In this document: piece after piece, positions 30,626 through 42,856 of the stretch | Layout: every line of letters begins with the position of its first letter | How positions within the stretch are numbered: position 1 is the first letter of the stretch | From: an uncultured Clostridia bacterium | GTDB taxonomy: Bacteria > Bacillota > Clostridia > Christensenellales > Borkfalkiaceae | Assembly: GCA_944328495.1 (NCBI GenBank) | Contig: CALVHR010000015.1 | Location: forward strand, 1 to 43,968 | Direction of reading: 5' to 3' | Length of the DNA: 43,968 bases | Notes under the pieces: generated by a model | Told to the model about the DNA's origin: nothing | What the model saw: the letters and a program-made list of their open reading frames with translations, nothing else | Database searches by the model: none | Position numbers and translations under genes: made by a program

Positions 30626-32653
30626 ATGTATTGGGCAGACAAGCTTGCGGAAGAGATTGTCCGCAGGAATCCGAACAAAGAAGAATATGTATGTGCGGCG
30701 GGCATATCGCCGTCGGGATCGGTGCATATCGGGAATTTCAGAGATATTGCGACCAGCTATTTTGTGTACCGCGCACTTTTGAAATTGGGTAAGAAAGCAA
30801 AGTTATTGTTTTCGTGGGACGAATACGATCGTCTGCGCAAAGTGCCGAAAAATGTATCCGAGCATCTGGGGAACAATTCTTTTGAAAAATATATCGGCTA
30901 TCCGTATGCGGATATACCGGACCCGTTCGGATGCTGCAAAAGCTATGCCGAACATTTTGAAAAGGAGTTCATGACATCGCTGAAAAAGTTCGGCATAGAA
31001 ATGGAATTTCATTTTCAGGCGCAGGAATACCGATCGGGAAGATATGCGGAGCATGTCATATTTGCGCTGAAAAATCGTAAAAAGATTTTTGATATATTGG
31101 ACAAGCACCGTACGCAGGACGCAACCGAAGAGGAGCGTGAAAATTATTATCCTGTGTCCGTTTTCTGTCCGCATTGTCATAAGGACAGCACGAAGATCGT
31201 GTCGCTTTCCGAAGATTGCACGAAGGCGCATTATGTTTGCGAATGCGGTCATGAAGGAGATTTCGATTTTACAAAGGATTTTAACTGCAAGTTGCAGTGG
31301 AAGGTAGATTGGCCGATGCGCTGGCTCGCCGAGGGCGTTGATTTTGAACCGGGCGGCAAGGATCATGCGTCTAAAAACGGGAGTTACGATACCGCAAAGG
31401 ATGTCTCGCGCGAAGTATTCCAATATCCTGCGCCGCTGTTTCAGGGGTACGAATTTATCGGAATCAAGGGGAGTGTCGGCAAGATGAGCGGGTCTTCGGG
31501 CTTTAACATGACACCCGATTTTCTCTTAAAGCTGTATCAGCCCGAAGTGATTTTGTGGCTGTATGCTAAGACGGAGCCGCTGAAAGCCTTTGATTTCTGT
31601 CTTTCGGACGAAATTTTGCGGCAATATTTTGAGTTTGACAAAATGCTTACCGCCTATCGCGACGGTACGGCGAACGAAGCGACGGCACGGATCATGGAAA
31701 ACTGTGTCATTGCAGGCCGCACGGTCGTGCCTGTGCCGATGGGTCAGTTGGTCGAGTTGGGCTCGGTCGTTGATTTCAATGCGGAAATGATGGAAAAACT
31801 TTTCGCAAAGATCGGTACTCCGTATACGGTCAGTGAATTTGAAGAGCGTTTCGAAAAGGCAAAATTCTGGCTTCGCACGTGTTCGCCCGAGAGCGAGAAC
31901 GTTCTTTTGAAGAAGCGCAACTGGCAATATTTCAAGGCCATGAACGAAAACGAGCGCGCCTGCGTAAAACAGCTCGAAGAGTATATCCGAAAGGGCGGCT
32001 ACACTTTGGAATCCTTGCAAAGCGAACTGTATGCGATCCCGAAGCGGGTGTACCCGGACAAGGCGGAAGATAAAAATGCGCTCAAAGAGGTGCAGAGCAA
32101 ATTCTTTAAAGACGTGTATAATCTGCTGCTTGCGCGGGATAAGGGGCCTCGCCTGTATCTGTATCTGTTTGCGGTGGAGGCGGACAGGTATTTGAATCTG
32201 CTGGATTTTTCGCTTCCCGAAGCGGACGATCCGGACGCGAAGGAAGAGGTCGCCGCGCCCGTTGAAAATACGGAGGAAGCCGTTCCCGCCGAAGATAAGT
32301 TTGTTTCGGCGCCCGCGCCCGTCAAAGAGCAAATTGAATTGGAAGACTTTGCAAAAAACGATCTGCGCGTCTGTAAGATCGTTGCGGCAAAGCCCATGCG
32401 CAAAACCAATAAACTGATGAAGCTGACTTTGCACGACGGAATGGGTGAGCGAGTGATCGTATCATCCATTGCCGATCAGTATGAACCGGAGCAGCTTGTC
32501 GGGAAAAAGATCGTTGTACTCATCAACCTCAAACCGCATAAATTCGGGAACGAGTACTCAAACGGGATGTTGCTCGCAAGCACGAACGAGGACGGCACTT
32601 GCCGCGTGCTGTTTGCCGCCGACGATGCGGAGATCGGCTCACTGATTCATTGA
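30626..32653 (+). CDS. lysK: Class I lysyl-tRNA synthetase with C-terminal tRNA-binding domain
   Basis: A 675-residue class I LysRS, the archaeal-type enzyme unrelated to class II LysS. The Rossmann signatures are SGSVHIGN near residue 36 and KMSGSSG near 286. A zinc ribbon (CPHC near 181, CEC near 207) sits between. Class I LysRS is usually near 520-550 residues. Here an acidic, Pro-rich linker (about 540-570) is followed by an EMAP/MetRS-beta-type tRNA-binding domain at 573-675 (NDLRVCKIVAAKPMRKTNKL, NLKPHKFGNEYSNGMLLA). AAGGAGA precedes the ATG. No class II LysRS is in the window. Confidence 0.93.
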   Translation: MYWADKLAEEIVRRNPNKEEYVCAAGISPSGSVHIGNFRDIATSYFVYRALLKLGKKAKLLFSWDEYDRLRKVPKNVSEHLGNNSFEKYIGYPYADIPDPFGCCKSYAEHFEKEFMTSLKKFGIEMEFHFQAQEYRSGRYAEHVIFALKNRKKIFDILDKHRTQDATEEERENYYPVSVFCPHCHKDSTKIVSLSEDCTKAHYVCECGHEGDFDFTKDFNCKLQWKVDWPMRWLAEGVDFEPGGKDHASKNGSYDTAKDVSREVFQYPAPLFQGYEFIGIKGSVGKMSGSSGFNMTPDFLLKLYQPEVILWLYAKTEPLKAFDFCLSDEILRQYFEFDKMLTAYRDGTANEATARIMENCVIAGRTVVPVPMGQLVELGSVVDFNAEMMEKLFAKIGTPYTVSEFEERFEKAKFWLRTCSPESENVLLKKRNWQYFKAMNENERACVKQLEEYIRKGGYTLESLQSELYAIPKRVYPDKAEDKNALKEVQSKFFKDVYNLLLARDKGPRLYLYLFAVEADRYLNLLDFSLPEADDPDAKEEVAAPVENTEEAVPAEDKFVSAPAPVKEQIELEDFAKNDLRVCKIVAAKPMRKTNKLMKLTLHDGMGERVIVSSIADQYEPEQLVGKKIVVLINLKPHKFGNEYSNGMLLASTNEDGTCRVLFAADDAEIGSLIH

Positions 32654-32688
32654 TTCGATTTATAAAAACGGTTAAAACTTGAATTTTG

Positions 32689-32740
32689 AAAAGAAACGCG
32701 CCCCCGAAGGCTTTGCCTTCGGGGGCGCGTTTCTTTTCAA
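32689..32740 (+). terminator. Terminator of the LysRS gene
   Basis: A 23-bp stem, AAAAGAAACGCGCCCCCG onward (32689-32711) with its complement (32715-32737), encloses a TTT loop and ends in a T-rich tract. It is perfect and may act in both directions. Confidence 0.88.
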
Positions 32741-32848
32741 ATCTTTCAATATTCGGTCTCTGTCGATCGCGGAAAAACAATCAATAAAATTTTCAGTTTA
32801 ATATTGTATCCGCATTGAGGCAACAAAGAACACGGGGGCAAAGTGATT

Positions 32849-34573
32849 TTATAAATTCGAGACAAACGAATCGAGATAGGCGTCATCGGTGTAAAAATAA
32901 GAACGCTCCAAAACGCGGTCGGGCGTGATCCCGCCTTCGATATCGTGAAAGGCAGTGTTGCCGTTTTGTACGGAGACGGCCTGCATGCAAGTATTGGAGC
33001 TCATTTGCAGGGCAGTGCCGTCCGCAAGGATAACGGGCATGACGGAGCACATTCCTCCGCCGCTCTGTTCGCCGATGATTGTGGCGATCCCGGTGCTTTG
33101 GCAGACGGATGCGAACGTGTTCGCCGCGCTGAACGTATACGGTGACGTCATGACAAACCATTCATATGTGTCAAAGCTGTCTTTGTCGGTGAAATCCTCA
33201 TCGAGATCGGTGTCGACGGCGACGTATTCCACAGAAGCTGCTCCGGAGAGAGTGTCGCCAACGGAAATCGGCAAGGCGGAGTCTGTCAGGTATCCGAGGA
33301 CGCGTTCCATGGCACCGAGGTTGCCGCCGCCATTGAGCGTGATGTCGAGAACAATGTTGTTGATCCCGCCGTGGGAAGCGATATCTTCCATGGCTTTCCG
33401 CATATAAAAGAAGGAGTCATATTGCCAGGCGTCGTCGCGGATCGCATTGCCGTTATAGATCTGTTCCTGCGTGCCCGTAACAAATTGATCGAGAGTGATG
33501 ATCGCCGTATCGTCTGAAAAACGGACGACGGGCGGAGCAGAATTTTCCCAGCGGCTTTCTCTTGCAAGATACAATTCGGTATAAACGGAATAAAAATTCA
33601 GCCAATGATCGCCGATGACGTCCGGAGACAGGACGTTGAGCCAAGCGTCGGGCTCGTTGTAGTAAGAGAGGGTGGTGAGGCTGGTGTGCATTTCATCCAG
33701 TCCCTTATGGAAAATTTGCGCGTATGCCGCTATATTGTCGTCGGGGTCGACGGACATAAGGTCGGCGAGGACGTCGGCGGAAAGCTGTGCTCTGAAAGAA
33801 GAAATATTTTTATATTCTTTCAGCCCGTAGAAATGGTCCATGACAAAACACAGATGATTGACGGCAGCGGTGCGCACGTCGGAGGGGCAATCGGTTCCGT
33901 TGAGGGAAGAAGTTTTGATTGCGGTGTAGGTCTCGGAATCCAGATCGGAAGGGAGAAAATAGATGCCGTAGAATGCGTCTCCGTTGAAGTAAACGTTATA
34001 CATATTGTAGGAACAGAAGAGCGTATTGAGCACACAAAAAGGGATCAGACATTTTCCGTAGTAGTAAAGGATGTCAAATCCGTAATTTTGCAGACGAAAG
34101 GTTACGGAACTGCCGCCGGATGAATAATAATCGGTTGTTTGCAGGGCATAGGCGTAATTTGTTTCGCCATACGGTACGGTATTATAAAAGAAGGTGAGAT
34201 CATTGACATAAATCTCATTGGTTTCCCAATTTACGGAGCAGTACAGTTTGTAAATGCCCTCATAGAGCCAAGACAAAGTAAGCACATTGTATTTTTCATT
34301 CACAGAAGCAGAAAAGTTTTCGGTATCGAGGAATCCGTCGAGCGCAGAGACAAAATCGAGGATGTCCATATAGGGGACATTTCCGTTCGCATAGAAATAA
34401 GCCGACATTTTCGTGGCGGGCAGAGTAAATTCCGAGGAATAATTTTGAAAAGCATATTCTGTTTTTGTAAGTGAAAGCGCGTTGTCATTGACGGAACGCG
34501 AGCATCCGAAGAATGCGCCTGTGCAGAGGAGAAGAAGCCAGAGGATGCCGAAGAACAAGGATTTCTTTTTCAT
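32849..34573 (-). CDS. S41 family peptidase, lipoprotein
   Basis: A 574-residue secreted lipoprotein. The signal peptide FFGILWLLLLCTGAFFGCSR ends at a lipobox Cys near residue 24. The N-terminal 270 residues are Tyr-rich and unassigned. The C-terminal 220 residues match the S41 (tail-specific/tricorn) protease core: VLDITLNGGGNLGAMERV, then TFSAANTFASVCQ near residue 480 with the likely catalytic Ser, then GEQSGGGM. The Lys of the CtpA-type Ser-Lys dyad is not evident at the usual spacing, so it resembles the tricorn-like branch. The frame extends upstream to 34720, but ATG 34573 gives the signal peptide. Confidence 0.82.
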   Translation of the reverse strand: MKKKSLFFGILWLLLLCTGAFFGCSRSVNDNALSLTKTEYAFQNYSSEFTLPATKMSAYFYANGNVPYMDILDFVSALDGFLDTENFSASVNEKYNVLTLSWLYEGIYKLYCSVNWETNEIYVNDLTFFYNTVPYGETNYAYALQTTDYYSSGGSSVTFRLQNYGFDILYYYGKCLIPFCVLNTLFCSYNMYNVYFNGDAFYGIYFLPSDLDSETYTAIKTSSLNGTDCPSDVRTAAVNHLCFVMDHFYGLKEYKNISSFRAQLSADVLADLMSVDPDDNIAAYAQIFHKGLDEMHTSLTTLSYYNEPDAWLNVLSPDVIGDHWLNFYSVYTELYLARESRWENSAPPVVRFSDDTAIITLDQFVTGTQEQIYNGNAIRDDAWQYDSFFYMRKAMEDIASHGGINNIVLDITLNGGGNLGAMERVLGYLTDSALPISVGDTLSGAASVEYVAVDTDLDEDFTDKDSFDTYEWFVMTSPYTFSAANTFASVCQSTGIATIIGEQSGGGMCSVMPVILADGTALQMSSNTCMQAVSVQNGNTAFHDIEGGITPDRVLERSYFYTDDAYLDSFVSNL

Positions 34574-34666
34574 GTCAGTTGACCGTACCTTAAAAAAATA
34601 GATGCTGATATATTTATTATATAAAGATAAAAGAATATTTATAATATAAGTCTGGCCGAAAAGAAA

Positions 34667-34694
34667 GGCTGATATGCCTGAAAGCACATCAGCC
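34667..34694 (-). terminator. Terminator between PFOR and the S41 gene
   Basis: GGCTGATATGC (34667-34677) pairs imperfectly with GCACATCAGCC (34684-34694). On the minus strand it lies 27 nt past the PFOR stop and is followed by TTTCTTTTC. Confidence 0.8.
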
Positions 34695-34721
34695 TTTTTT
34701 CGCACAAAATATTCCGGCAAA

Positions 34722-38378
<3,657 letters not shown>

Positions 38379-38421
38379 TTATTATGAACGGGTGAAATCG
38401 CGGGAAGTGTGTGTAAAATCG

Positions 38422-38450
38422 TTGTTAAATTTTTCCGCTTTTGCTATAAT
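38422..38450 (+). promoter_or_regulatory. Sigma-A promoter giving a leaderless ecf mRNA
   Basis: TTGTTA (38422-38427) and TATAAT (38445-38450) have a 17-bp spacer. Only 8 nt lie between the -10 and the ATG at 38459, so transcription should begin on or within 2 nt of the start codon. Confidence 0.75.
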
Positions 38451-38458
38451 GAAGACCT

Positions 38459-39295
38459 ATGGAAGCAGTGAAATTCGAGAACGTGAAATTTTCATACCGC
38501 GAGGACGGAAAAGACCCGGCTCTGAACGGGGTGACCCTTTGCATCGAAGAGGGACAATTTGTTGCCGTTCTGGGCATGAACGGGAGCGGGAAGTCCACGC
38601 TTGCGAAGCTGATCAATGCTCTGCTTATTCCGTTTTCGGGAAAAGTCGAAGTGTTCGGGATGGACACGTCGGACGAGAAAAAGACTTTTGAGATCCGCAA
38701 GAATGCGGGTATGGTGTTTCAGAACCCCGACAATCAGACCGTTGCGTCGATCGTGGAGGACGACGTGGCGTTCGGGCCCGAAAATATCGGGGTGCCGCGC
38801 GAGGAGATCGGCAAACGGATCGATTTTGCTTTGGATGCGGTGGGGATGCAGGAATTTCGTAAAAGCACGCCCGCGCGCCTGTCGGGCGGGCAAAAGCAGC
38901 GCATTGCGATCGCGGGGGTGCTTGCGATCCTGCCGAAGATCATGATTTTGGATGAATCAACAGCCATGCTCGATCCCCGCGGCCGCCGCGAGGTAATGGA
39001 CGTGGTACGAAGGCTGAACAGAGAAAAGGGGATGACCGTCATTTTGATCACGCATTTTATGGACGAAGCGCTGCAGGCGGATCGTGCGATCGTGATGCAT
39101 CGCGGCGAAGTGGTGATGGACGGTGCGCCCGAAGAGATATTTGCGCGCAGCGACGAACTGGAAACGTACAATCTGACGCTGCCGCGCGCTGCATACGTAT
39201 GTAAAAAATTGCAGGAAGCGGGCATGCCCGTGCGCAACGCATTTACTGCGGAAGAACTTGCGGAGGGAATATGCGAATCGTTGCGGAAGGCTTGA
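38459..39295 (+). CDS. ecfA1: ECF transporter ATPase EcfA1
   Basis: A 278-residue ABC ATPase of the energy-coupling factor module. Walker A is GMNGSGKSTLAK near residue 41, the Q-loop FQNPDNQ near 89, the signature LSGGQKQRIAIAGVL near 142, and Walker B IMILDESTAMLDP. It pairs with EcfA2 and EcfT to power vitamin-binding S components. No ribosome site is visible before the ATG, and the promoter is so close that the message seems leaderless. The 3' end overlaps ecfA2 by 25 nt. Confidence 0.94.
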   Translation: MEAVKFENVKFSYREDGKDPALNGVTLCIEEGQFVAVLGMNGSGKSTLAKLINALLIPFSGKVEVFGMDTSDEKKTFEIRKNAGMVFQNPDNQTVASIVEDDVAFGPENIGVPREEIGKRIDFALDAVGMQEFRKSTPARLSGGQKQRIAIAGVLAILPKIMILDESTAMLDPRGRREVMDVVRRLNREKGMTVILITHFMDEALQADRAIVMHRGEVVMDGAPEEIFARSDELETYNLTLPRAAYVCKKLQEAGMPVRNAFTAEELAEGICESLRKA

Positions 39296-40143
39296 CATAT
39301 ACTTATAACCCGAAATCTCCCTTTGCGAGCAAGGCGCTCGACGGCGTCGACCTCACTATTGAAGAGGGGGAGTTTTTCGGGATCATCGGGCATACGGGAA
39401 GCGGGAAATCGACGTTTGTTCAACATCTGAACGCACTTATCCGCCTTACGGGCGGGAGCCTGCATGTAGGGGAGTACGATCTTGCGGACAAAAAATGCAA
39501 GTTTTTGGAGCTGCGGAGCAAAGTCGGCATGGTATTTCAGTATCCGGAGTACCAGCTCTTTGCGGAGACGGTGGAAAAGGACGTGGCGTTCGGTCTGAAA
39601 AATTTCCGCAAAGGCATGAGCGAAGAGGAAACGGCGGCGGCAGTGAAAGAAGCGCTGGAAACGGTGGGGCTGGACTATGCCAAAGTGCGGAACAAATCGC
39701 CGTTCGAGCTTTCGGGCGGACAGAAGCGGCGCGTGGCGATCGCGGGCGTGATCGTTACCAAGCCCGAAGTACTCATTCTCGATGAGCCTGCGGCGGGATT
39801 GGATCCGCTCGGCAAGCGCGAACTGATGGAGCTTTTGCATTCCATTCACGGAGGGTGGTGCAAGACGGTCGTGATCGTATCGCATGATATGGACGAGATC
39901 GCAGAAAACTGTACGCACGCCGCCGTGTTTTCGGACGGAAAGGTAGTCATGTGCGGGAAACCGTCGGAAATTTTCGCGCGCGCGGATGAGCTCCTTGCGC
40001 TGGGCCTGGATATTCCCGTGACGGCGAAGTGCGCGCAGGTTCTCAAAGCGCGCGGCTATGCGGTGGACACGGATTTTACCTGCGACGATTTTGCGCAAAA
40101 AGTTTTGGCATTGTGGGAAAAGGAAGGTGGCTCGAATGCTTAA
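39271..40143 (+). CDS. ecfA2: ECF transporter ATPase EcfA2
   Basis: A 290-residue partner ATPase. Walker A is GHTGSGKSTF near residue 40, the Q-loop FQYPEYQLF near 90, the signature LSGGQKRRVAIAGV near 147, and Walker B LILDEPAAGLDP. The YPEYQLF form of the Q-loop is typical for EcfA2. Its ATG lies inside ecfA1 (25-nt overlap) and its end overlaps ecfT by 8 nt, indicating tight translational coupling of the three subunits. Confidence 0.94.
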   Translation: MRIVAEGLTYTYNPKSPFASKALDGVDLTIEEGEFFGIIGHTGSGKSTFVQHLNALIRLTGGSLHVGEYDLADKKCKFLELRSKVGMVFQYPEYQLFAETVEKDVAFGLKNFRKGMSEEETAAAVKEALETVGLDYAKVRNKSPFELSGGQKRRVAIAGVIVTKPEVLILDEPAAGLDPLGKRELMELLHSIHGGWCKTVVIVSHDMDEIAENCTHAAVFSDGKVVMCGKPSEIFARADELLALGLDIPVTAKCAQVLKARGYAVDTDFTCDDFAQKVLALWEKEGGSNA

Positions 40144-40984
40144 CGACGTCGCTTTCGGTCAATATTATCCCGCAAAATCTTTTGTGCACAACATGGATCC
40201 CCGCGCGAAGATCGTGTTGGTCATTGCCTTTATCGTGGCGATCTTCCTTGCGAAGAACTTTCTCGGGCTTGCTGCGGTCATACTCTTTTTGATCCTGGTC
40301 GTGATTTTGGCGCGCGTTCCCTTCGGCAGGGTATTGCGTTCGGTAAAAATGGTGCTTTTCCTCATCATATTTACGGCGATCCTGAATCTGTTTTTCTATT
40401 CTTCCAACAGCGAATTGCATATTTTATGGCAATGGAAATTTATTACGATCTCATGGGAAGCGATCATCAACATGCTGTTTCTTGCACTCAGGCTGTTTCT
40501 GCTTGTCATGGGCACGACCATACTTACGCTTACGACAACGCCCGTATCGCTTACGGACGGCATCGAGAGCCTGCTGACTCCGCTGAAATGGATCCGTTTT
40601 CCCGTGCATGAGCTGGCGCTCATCATGAGTATAGCACTGCGTTTTATTCCGATTCTGACGGACGAGACCAACCGTATTATCGCTGCGCAAAAGGCGCGCG
40701 GCGCCGATTTTGAGACGGGCGGACTGATCAAGCGTGCGAAAGCAATGATCCCGGTGCTGGTCCCTCTGCTGGTGTCGGCGTTTCGGCGGGCGGAAGATCT
40801 CGGGGATGCCATGGATGCGCGCTGTTACAGCGGTGCGAAGGGCAGGACAAAATACAAGAAGCTCACCTTTACATGGCGAGACTTGCTCGGTCTGTTGCTG
40901 CTCGCGGGGCTGATCACCGGCGTTGTGTTTTTAAATATTTATTTCGGCGGGAAGTTCGATGTCATCGGCTGGTTTGTCGCCTGA
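40136..40984 (+). CDS. ecfT: ECF transporter transmembrane component EcfT
   Basis: A 282-residue membrane protein with five to six hydrophobic segments. The coupling helices carry the two short ARG-type motifs of EcfT: AQKARGADFETGG near residue 184 and DAMDARCYSGAKGRTKY near 225, which contact the ATPases. AAGGAAGG precedes ATG 40136. No S component is in this operon, so the module serves S components encoded elsewhere, such as the one at 15.6 kb. Confidence 0.94.
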   Translation: MLNDVAFGQYYPAKSFVHNMDPRAKIVLVIAFIVAIFLAKNFLGLAAVILFLILVVILARVPFGRVLRSVKMVLFLIIFTAILNLFFYSSNSELHILWQWKFITISWEAIINMLFLALRLFLLVMGTTILTLTTTPVSLTDGIESLLTPLKWIRFPVHELALIMSIALRFIPILTDETNRIIAAQKARGADFETGGLIKRAKAMIPVLVPLLVSAFRRAEDLGDAMDARCYSGAKGRTKYKKLTFTWRDLLGLLLLAGLITGVVFLNIYFGGKFDVIGWFVA

Positions 40985-41003
40985 ATATGACGTTAATAAA
41001 ATA

Positions 41004-41019
41004 ACGCATACGTATGCGT
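41004..41019. promoter_or_regulatory. 16-bp perfect palindrome before truA
   Basis: ACGCATACGTATGCGT is perfectly self-complementary and has the size of a dimeric-regulator operator. It lies between the ecfT stop and the truA start. No loop is possible without opening the centre, so a DNA site is more likely than an RNA hairpin. No regulator is known. Confidence 0.4.
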
Positions 41020-41037
41020 GAAAATCGGTACAAAACT

Positions 41038-41820
41038 ATGAATATAGTACTTTTGGTCGGATATGACGGCACCGATCTTTGCGGCTGGCAGGTGCAAAAG
41101 AACGGTGTCACGGTACAGGGAGAATTGGAGCGTGCGATCGAAAGCGCGTTCGGAAAATTTTCGCGGGTGACGGGCAGCGGCAGGACGGACGCAGGTGTGC
41201 ATGCCGCCGGGCAGGTCTGCAATTTTGCGCTTGCCGACAATATAAAAATCGAACCGAGCCGCGTTGCAGACGCGCTGAACGTTTTTTTGCCGCCCGCTGT
41301 GCGCGTTCTTAAAAGCGCGGAAGTTCCCGATGATTTCGATGCCTGCCGTTCGGCGAAGCGAAAGACATACCGATACAGCGTATATTTTTCTAAGAGGGAA
41401 GTCCCGCTTTTGGAGCGATATGCGGTGCGCGTCGGGGAAGAGGCGGATGTCGCAAAGATGCGCGAATGCGCGGAGATATTGGAAGGCGAGCATGATTTTG
41501 CGGCGTTTTCTTCGACGGGATCGTCGGTAAAGACGACAGTTCGAACTGTATATTCGGTGGAGTTTATTCCGTGGGTGGACGAGATCGGGGAAAATATTTT
41601 CGGTGTGCACATGGATGTGTGCGGCAACGGATTTCTATATAATATGGTCCGCATTATGGCGGGCGCGATTTTGTCTTGCGGGCAGGGCAAATTGTCTGTG
41701 GCGCAGATAAAAGAGGCTTTGGAAAGAGGCGGGCGCGATTTGCTCGGTAAGACGATGCCGGCAAAGGGGTTGACTCTTCGGAAAGTCGACTACGGATTTG
41801 AGCTGTTCGGCGAAGAATAA
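41038..41820 (+). CDS. truA: tRNA pseudouridine synthase A
   Basis: A 260-residue TruA, which makes pseudouridine at positions 38-40 of tRNA anticodon arms. The N-terminus NIVLLVGYDGTDLCGWQ and the catalytic block GSGRTDAGVHAAGQVCNF, with the catalytic Asp, are clear; FLYNMVRIMAGAIL is the C-terminal signature. An upstream in-frame ATG at 41014 lies inside the palindrome, but ATG 41038 gives the standard N-terminus. There is no good ribosome site. The gene lies 53 nt after ecfT; ecf-truA order is common in Firmicutes. Confidence 0.94.
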   Translation: MNIVLLVGYDGTDLCGWQVQKNGVTVQGELERAIESAFGKFSRVTGSGRTDAGVHAAGQVCNFALADNIKIEPSRVADALNVFLPPAVRVLKSAEVPDDFDACRSAKRKTYRYSVYFSKREVPLLERYAVRVGEEADVAKMRECAEILEGEHDFAAFSSTGSSVKTTVRTVYSVEFIPWVDEIGENIFGVHMDVCGNGFLYNMVRIMAGAILSCGQGKLSVAQIKEALERGGRDLLGKTMPAKGLTLRKVDYGFELFGEE

Positions 41821-41847
41821 TTTTCCGGAAACGGAACGGAGATAATT

Positions 41848-42804
41848 ATGGAATTTTTTATTATACTGAGTTTTTTGTTTATATTGGGCAATCCGCTGTA
41901 CGCGCAGGCATACGGGTATAACCGATTGTCGGGTCTGGCTGTCGTGTTGATTTCGCTGGCGGTATATGCGATCGTGTATGCATTTAAGGCGATCGGGCTG
42001 TACACGATGGCAAAACGGGCGGGCAAGCAAAAACTTCTGTGGTGTGCGTTTGTTCCGTTTGCAAGCACCTTTCTGATCGGCGAACTGGCGGGTGATTTTC
42101 GGCTCGGAACCGCGCGCATGAAGCATATCGGGCTGTATGCGATGATCCTGGAATTTGTGTTGTGCATTTTTTATGCATTGCAATATTTCCCGCAGCTGTA
42201 TATCTTTTCGCAGGGAGAAGGCGTGCTGTATAACATTGTGCGGCAGGCGGGCTCGGACGGCGGCGGTTATATTTCCATTGAATTTACGAGCGCGCTCAAT
42301 CCCGCGATTTATAATATGATGAACATAGCATATATCCTGGAATATGTGTTTTATGTGCTCTATACGATCGCTGCCGTATTCATGTTCATAGCATTTTTCA
42401 AGCGGTACAGTCCGCTCTCCTATATTTGGATGGTTGTGGTATGCGCGATCATACCTCTGTTTGCGGCATTTTTGATTTTTGCGTATCGCAACCGCAAACC
42501 TGTGGATTATGACAAATTTATGGCGGCGCGTGCCGAACAAATTCGCCGTATGCAGGCGGCACAATATGGCGGTTATCCTCCTTACGGGCAGTCTCCTTAC
42601 GGAAATCCCTATAATCAGCCGCCTTACGGACAGCCTCCTTACGGGAATCCGAACGGTCAGGGCGCGCCGAAAAATGCGCCGGAGGATCCGTTCGGAGAAT
42701 TTGGTTCTTCTTCCAAACCTTCGGATGATGATCCGTTCGGAGAATTTTCCGGCGGCGGGAATAAAAAAGACGGTTCTGATCAGGATCCGCCCGATTTTTC
42801 ATGA
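41848..42804 (+). CDS. Membrane protein with Pro/Tyr/Gly-rich tail
   Basis: A 318-residue protein of unknown function. Residues 1-205 hold about six membrane segments (FFIILSFLFILGNPLYAQAYG, then LAVVLISLAVYAIVYAFKAI and others). Residues about 240-275 are a repeat of PPYGQ/SPYGN/PYNQP units, and residues 280-318 are acidic with two DPFGEF copies. Such PY-rich tails occur on bacterial membrane proteins that form clusters or bind partners. CGGAG precedes the ATG. It lies 27 nt after truA and ends at a terminator, so it closes the ecf-truA unit. Confidence 0.75.
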   Translation: MEFFIILSFLFILGNPLYAQAYGYNRLSGLAVVLISLAVYAIVYAFKAIGLYTMAKRAGKQKLLWCAFVPFASTFLIGELAGDFRLGTARMKHIGLYAMILEFVLCIFYALQYFPQLYIFSQGEGVLYNIVRQAGSDGGGYISIEFTSALNPAIYNMMNIAYILEYVFYVLYTIAAVFMFIAFFKRYSPLSYIWMVVVCAIIPLFAAFLIFAYRNRKPVDYDKFMAARAEQIRRMQAAQYGGYPPYGQSPYGNPYNQPPYGQPPYGNPNGQGAPKNAPEDPFGEFGSSSKPSDDDPFGEFSGGGNKKDGSDQDPPDFS

Positions 42805-42819
42805 ATAACATATCCGGTC

Positions 42820-42856
42820 AAAAGATCCGCGGCAGAATTGCAGCGGATCTTTTGTT
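42820..42856 (+). terminator. Terminator of the ecf-truA-41848 unit
   Basis: AAAAGATCCGC (42820-42830) pairs with GCGGATCTTTT (42843-42853), followed by GTTTG. The T-run is built into the stem end. Confidence 0.75.
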
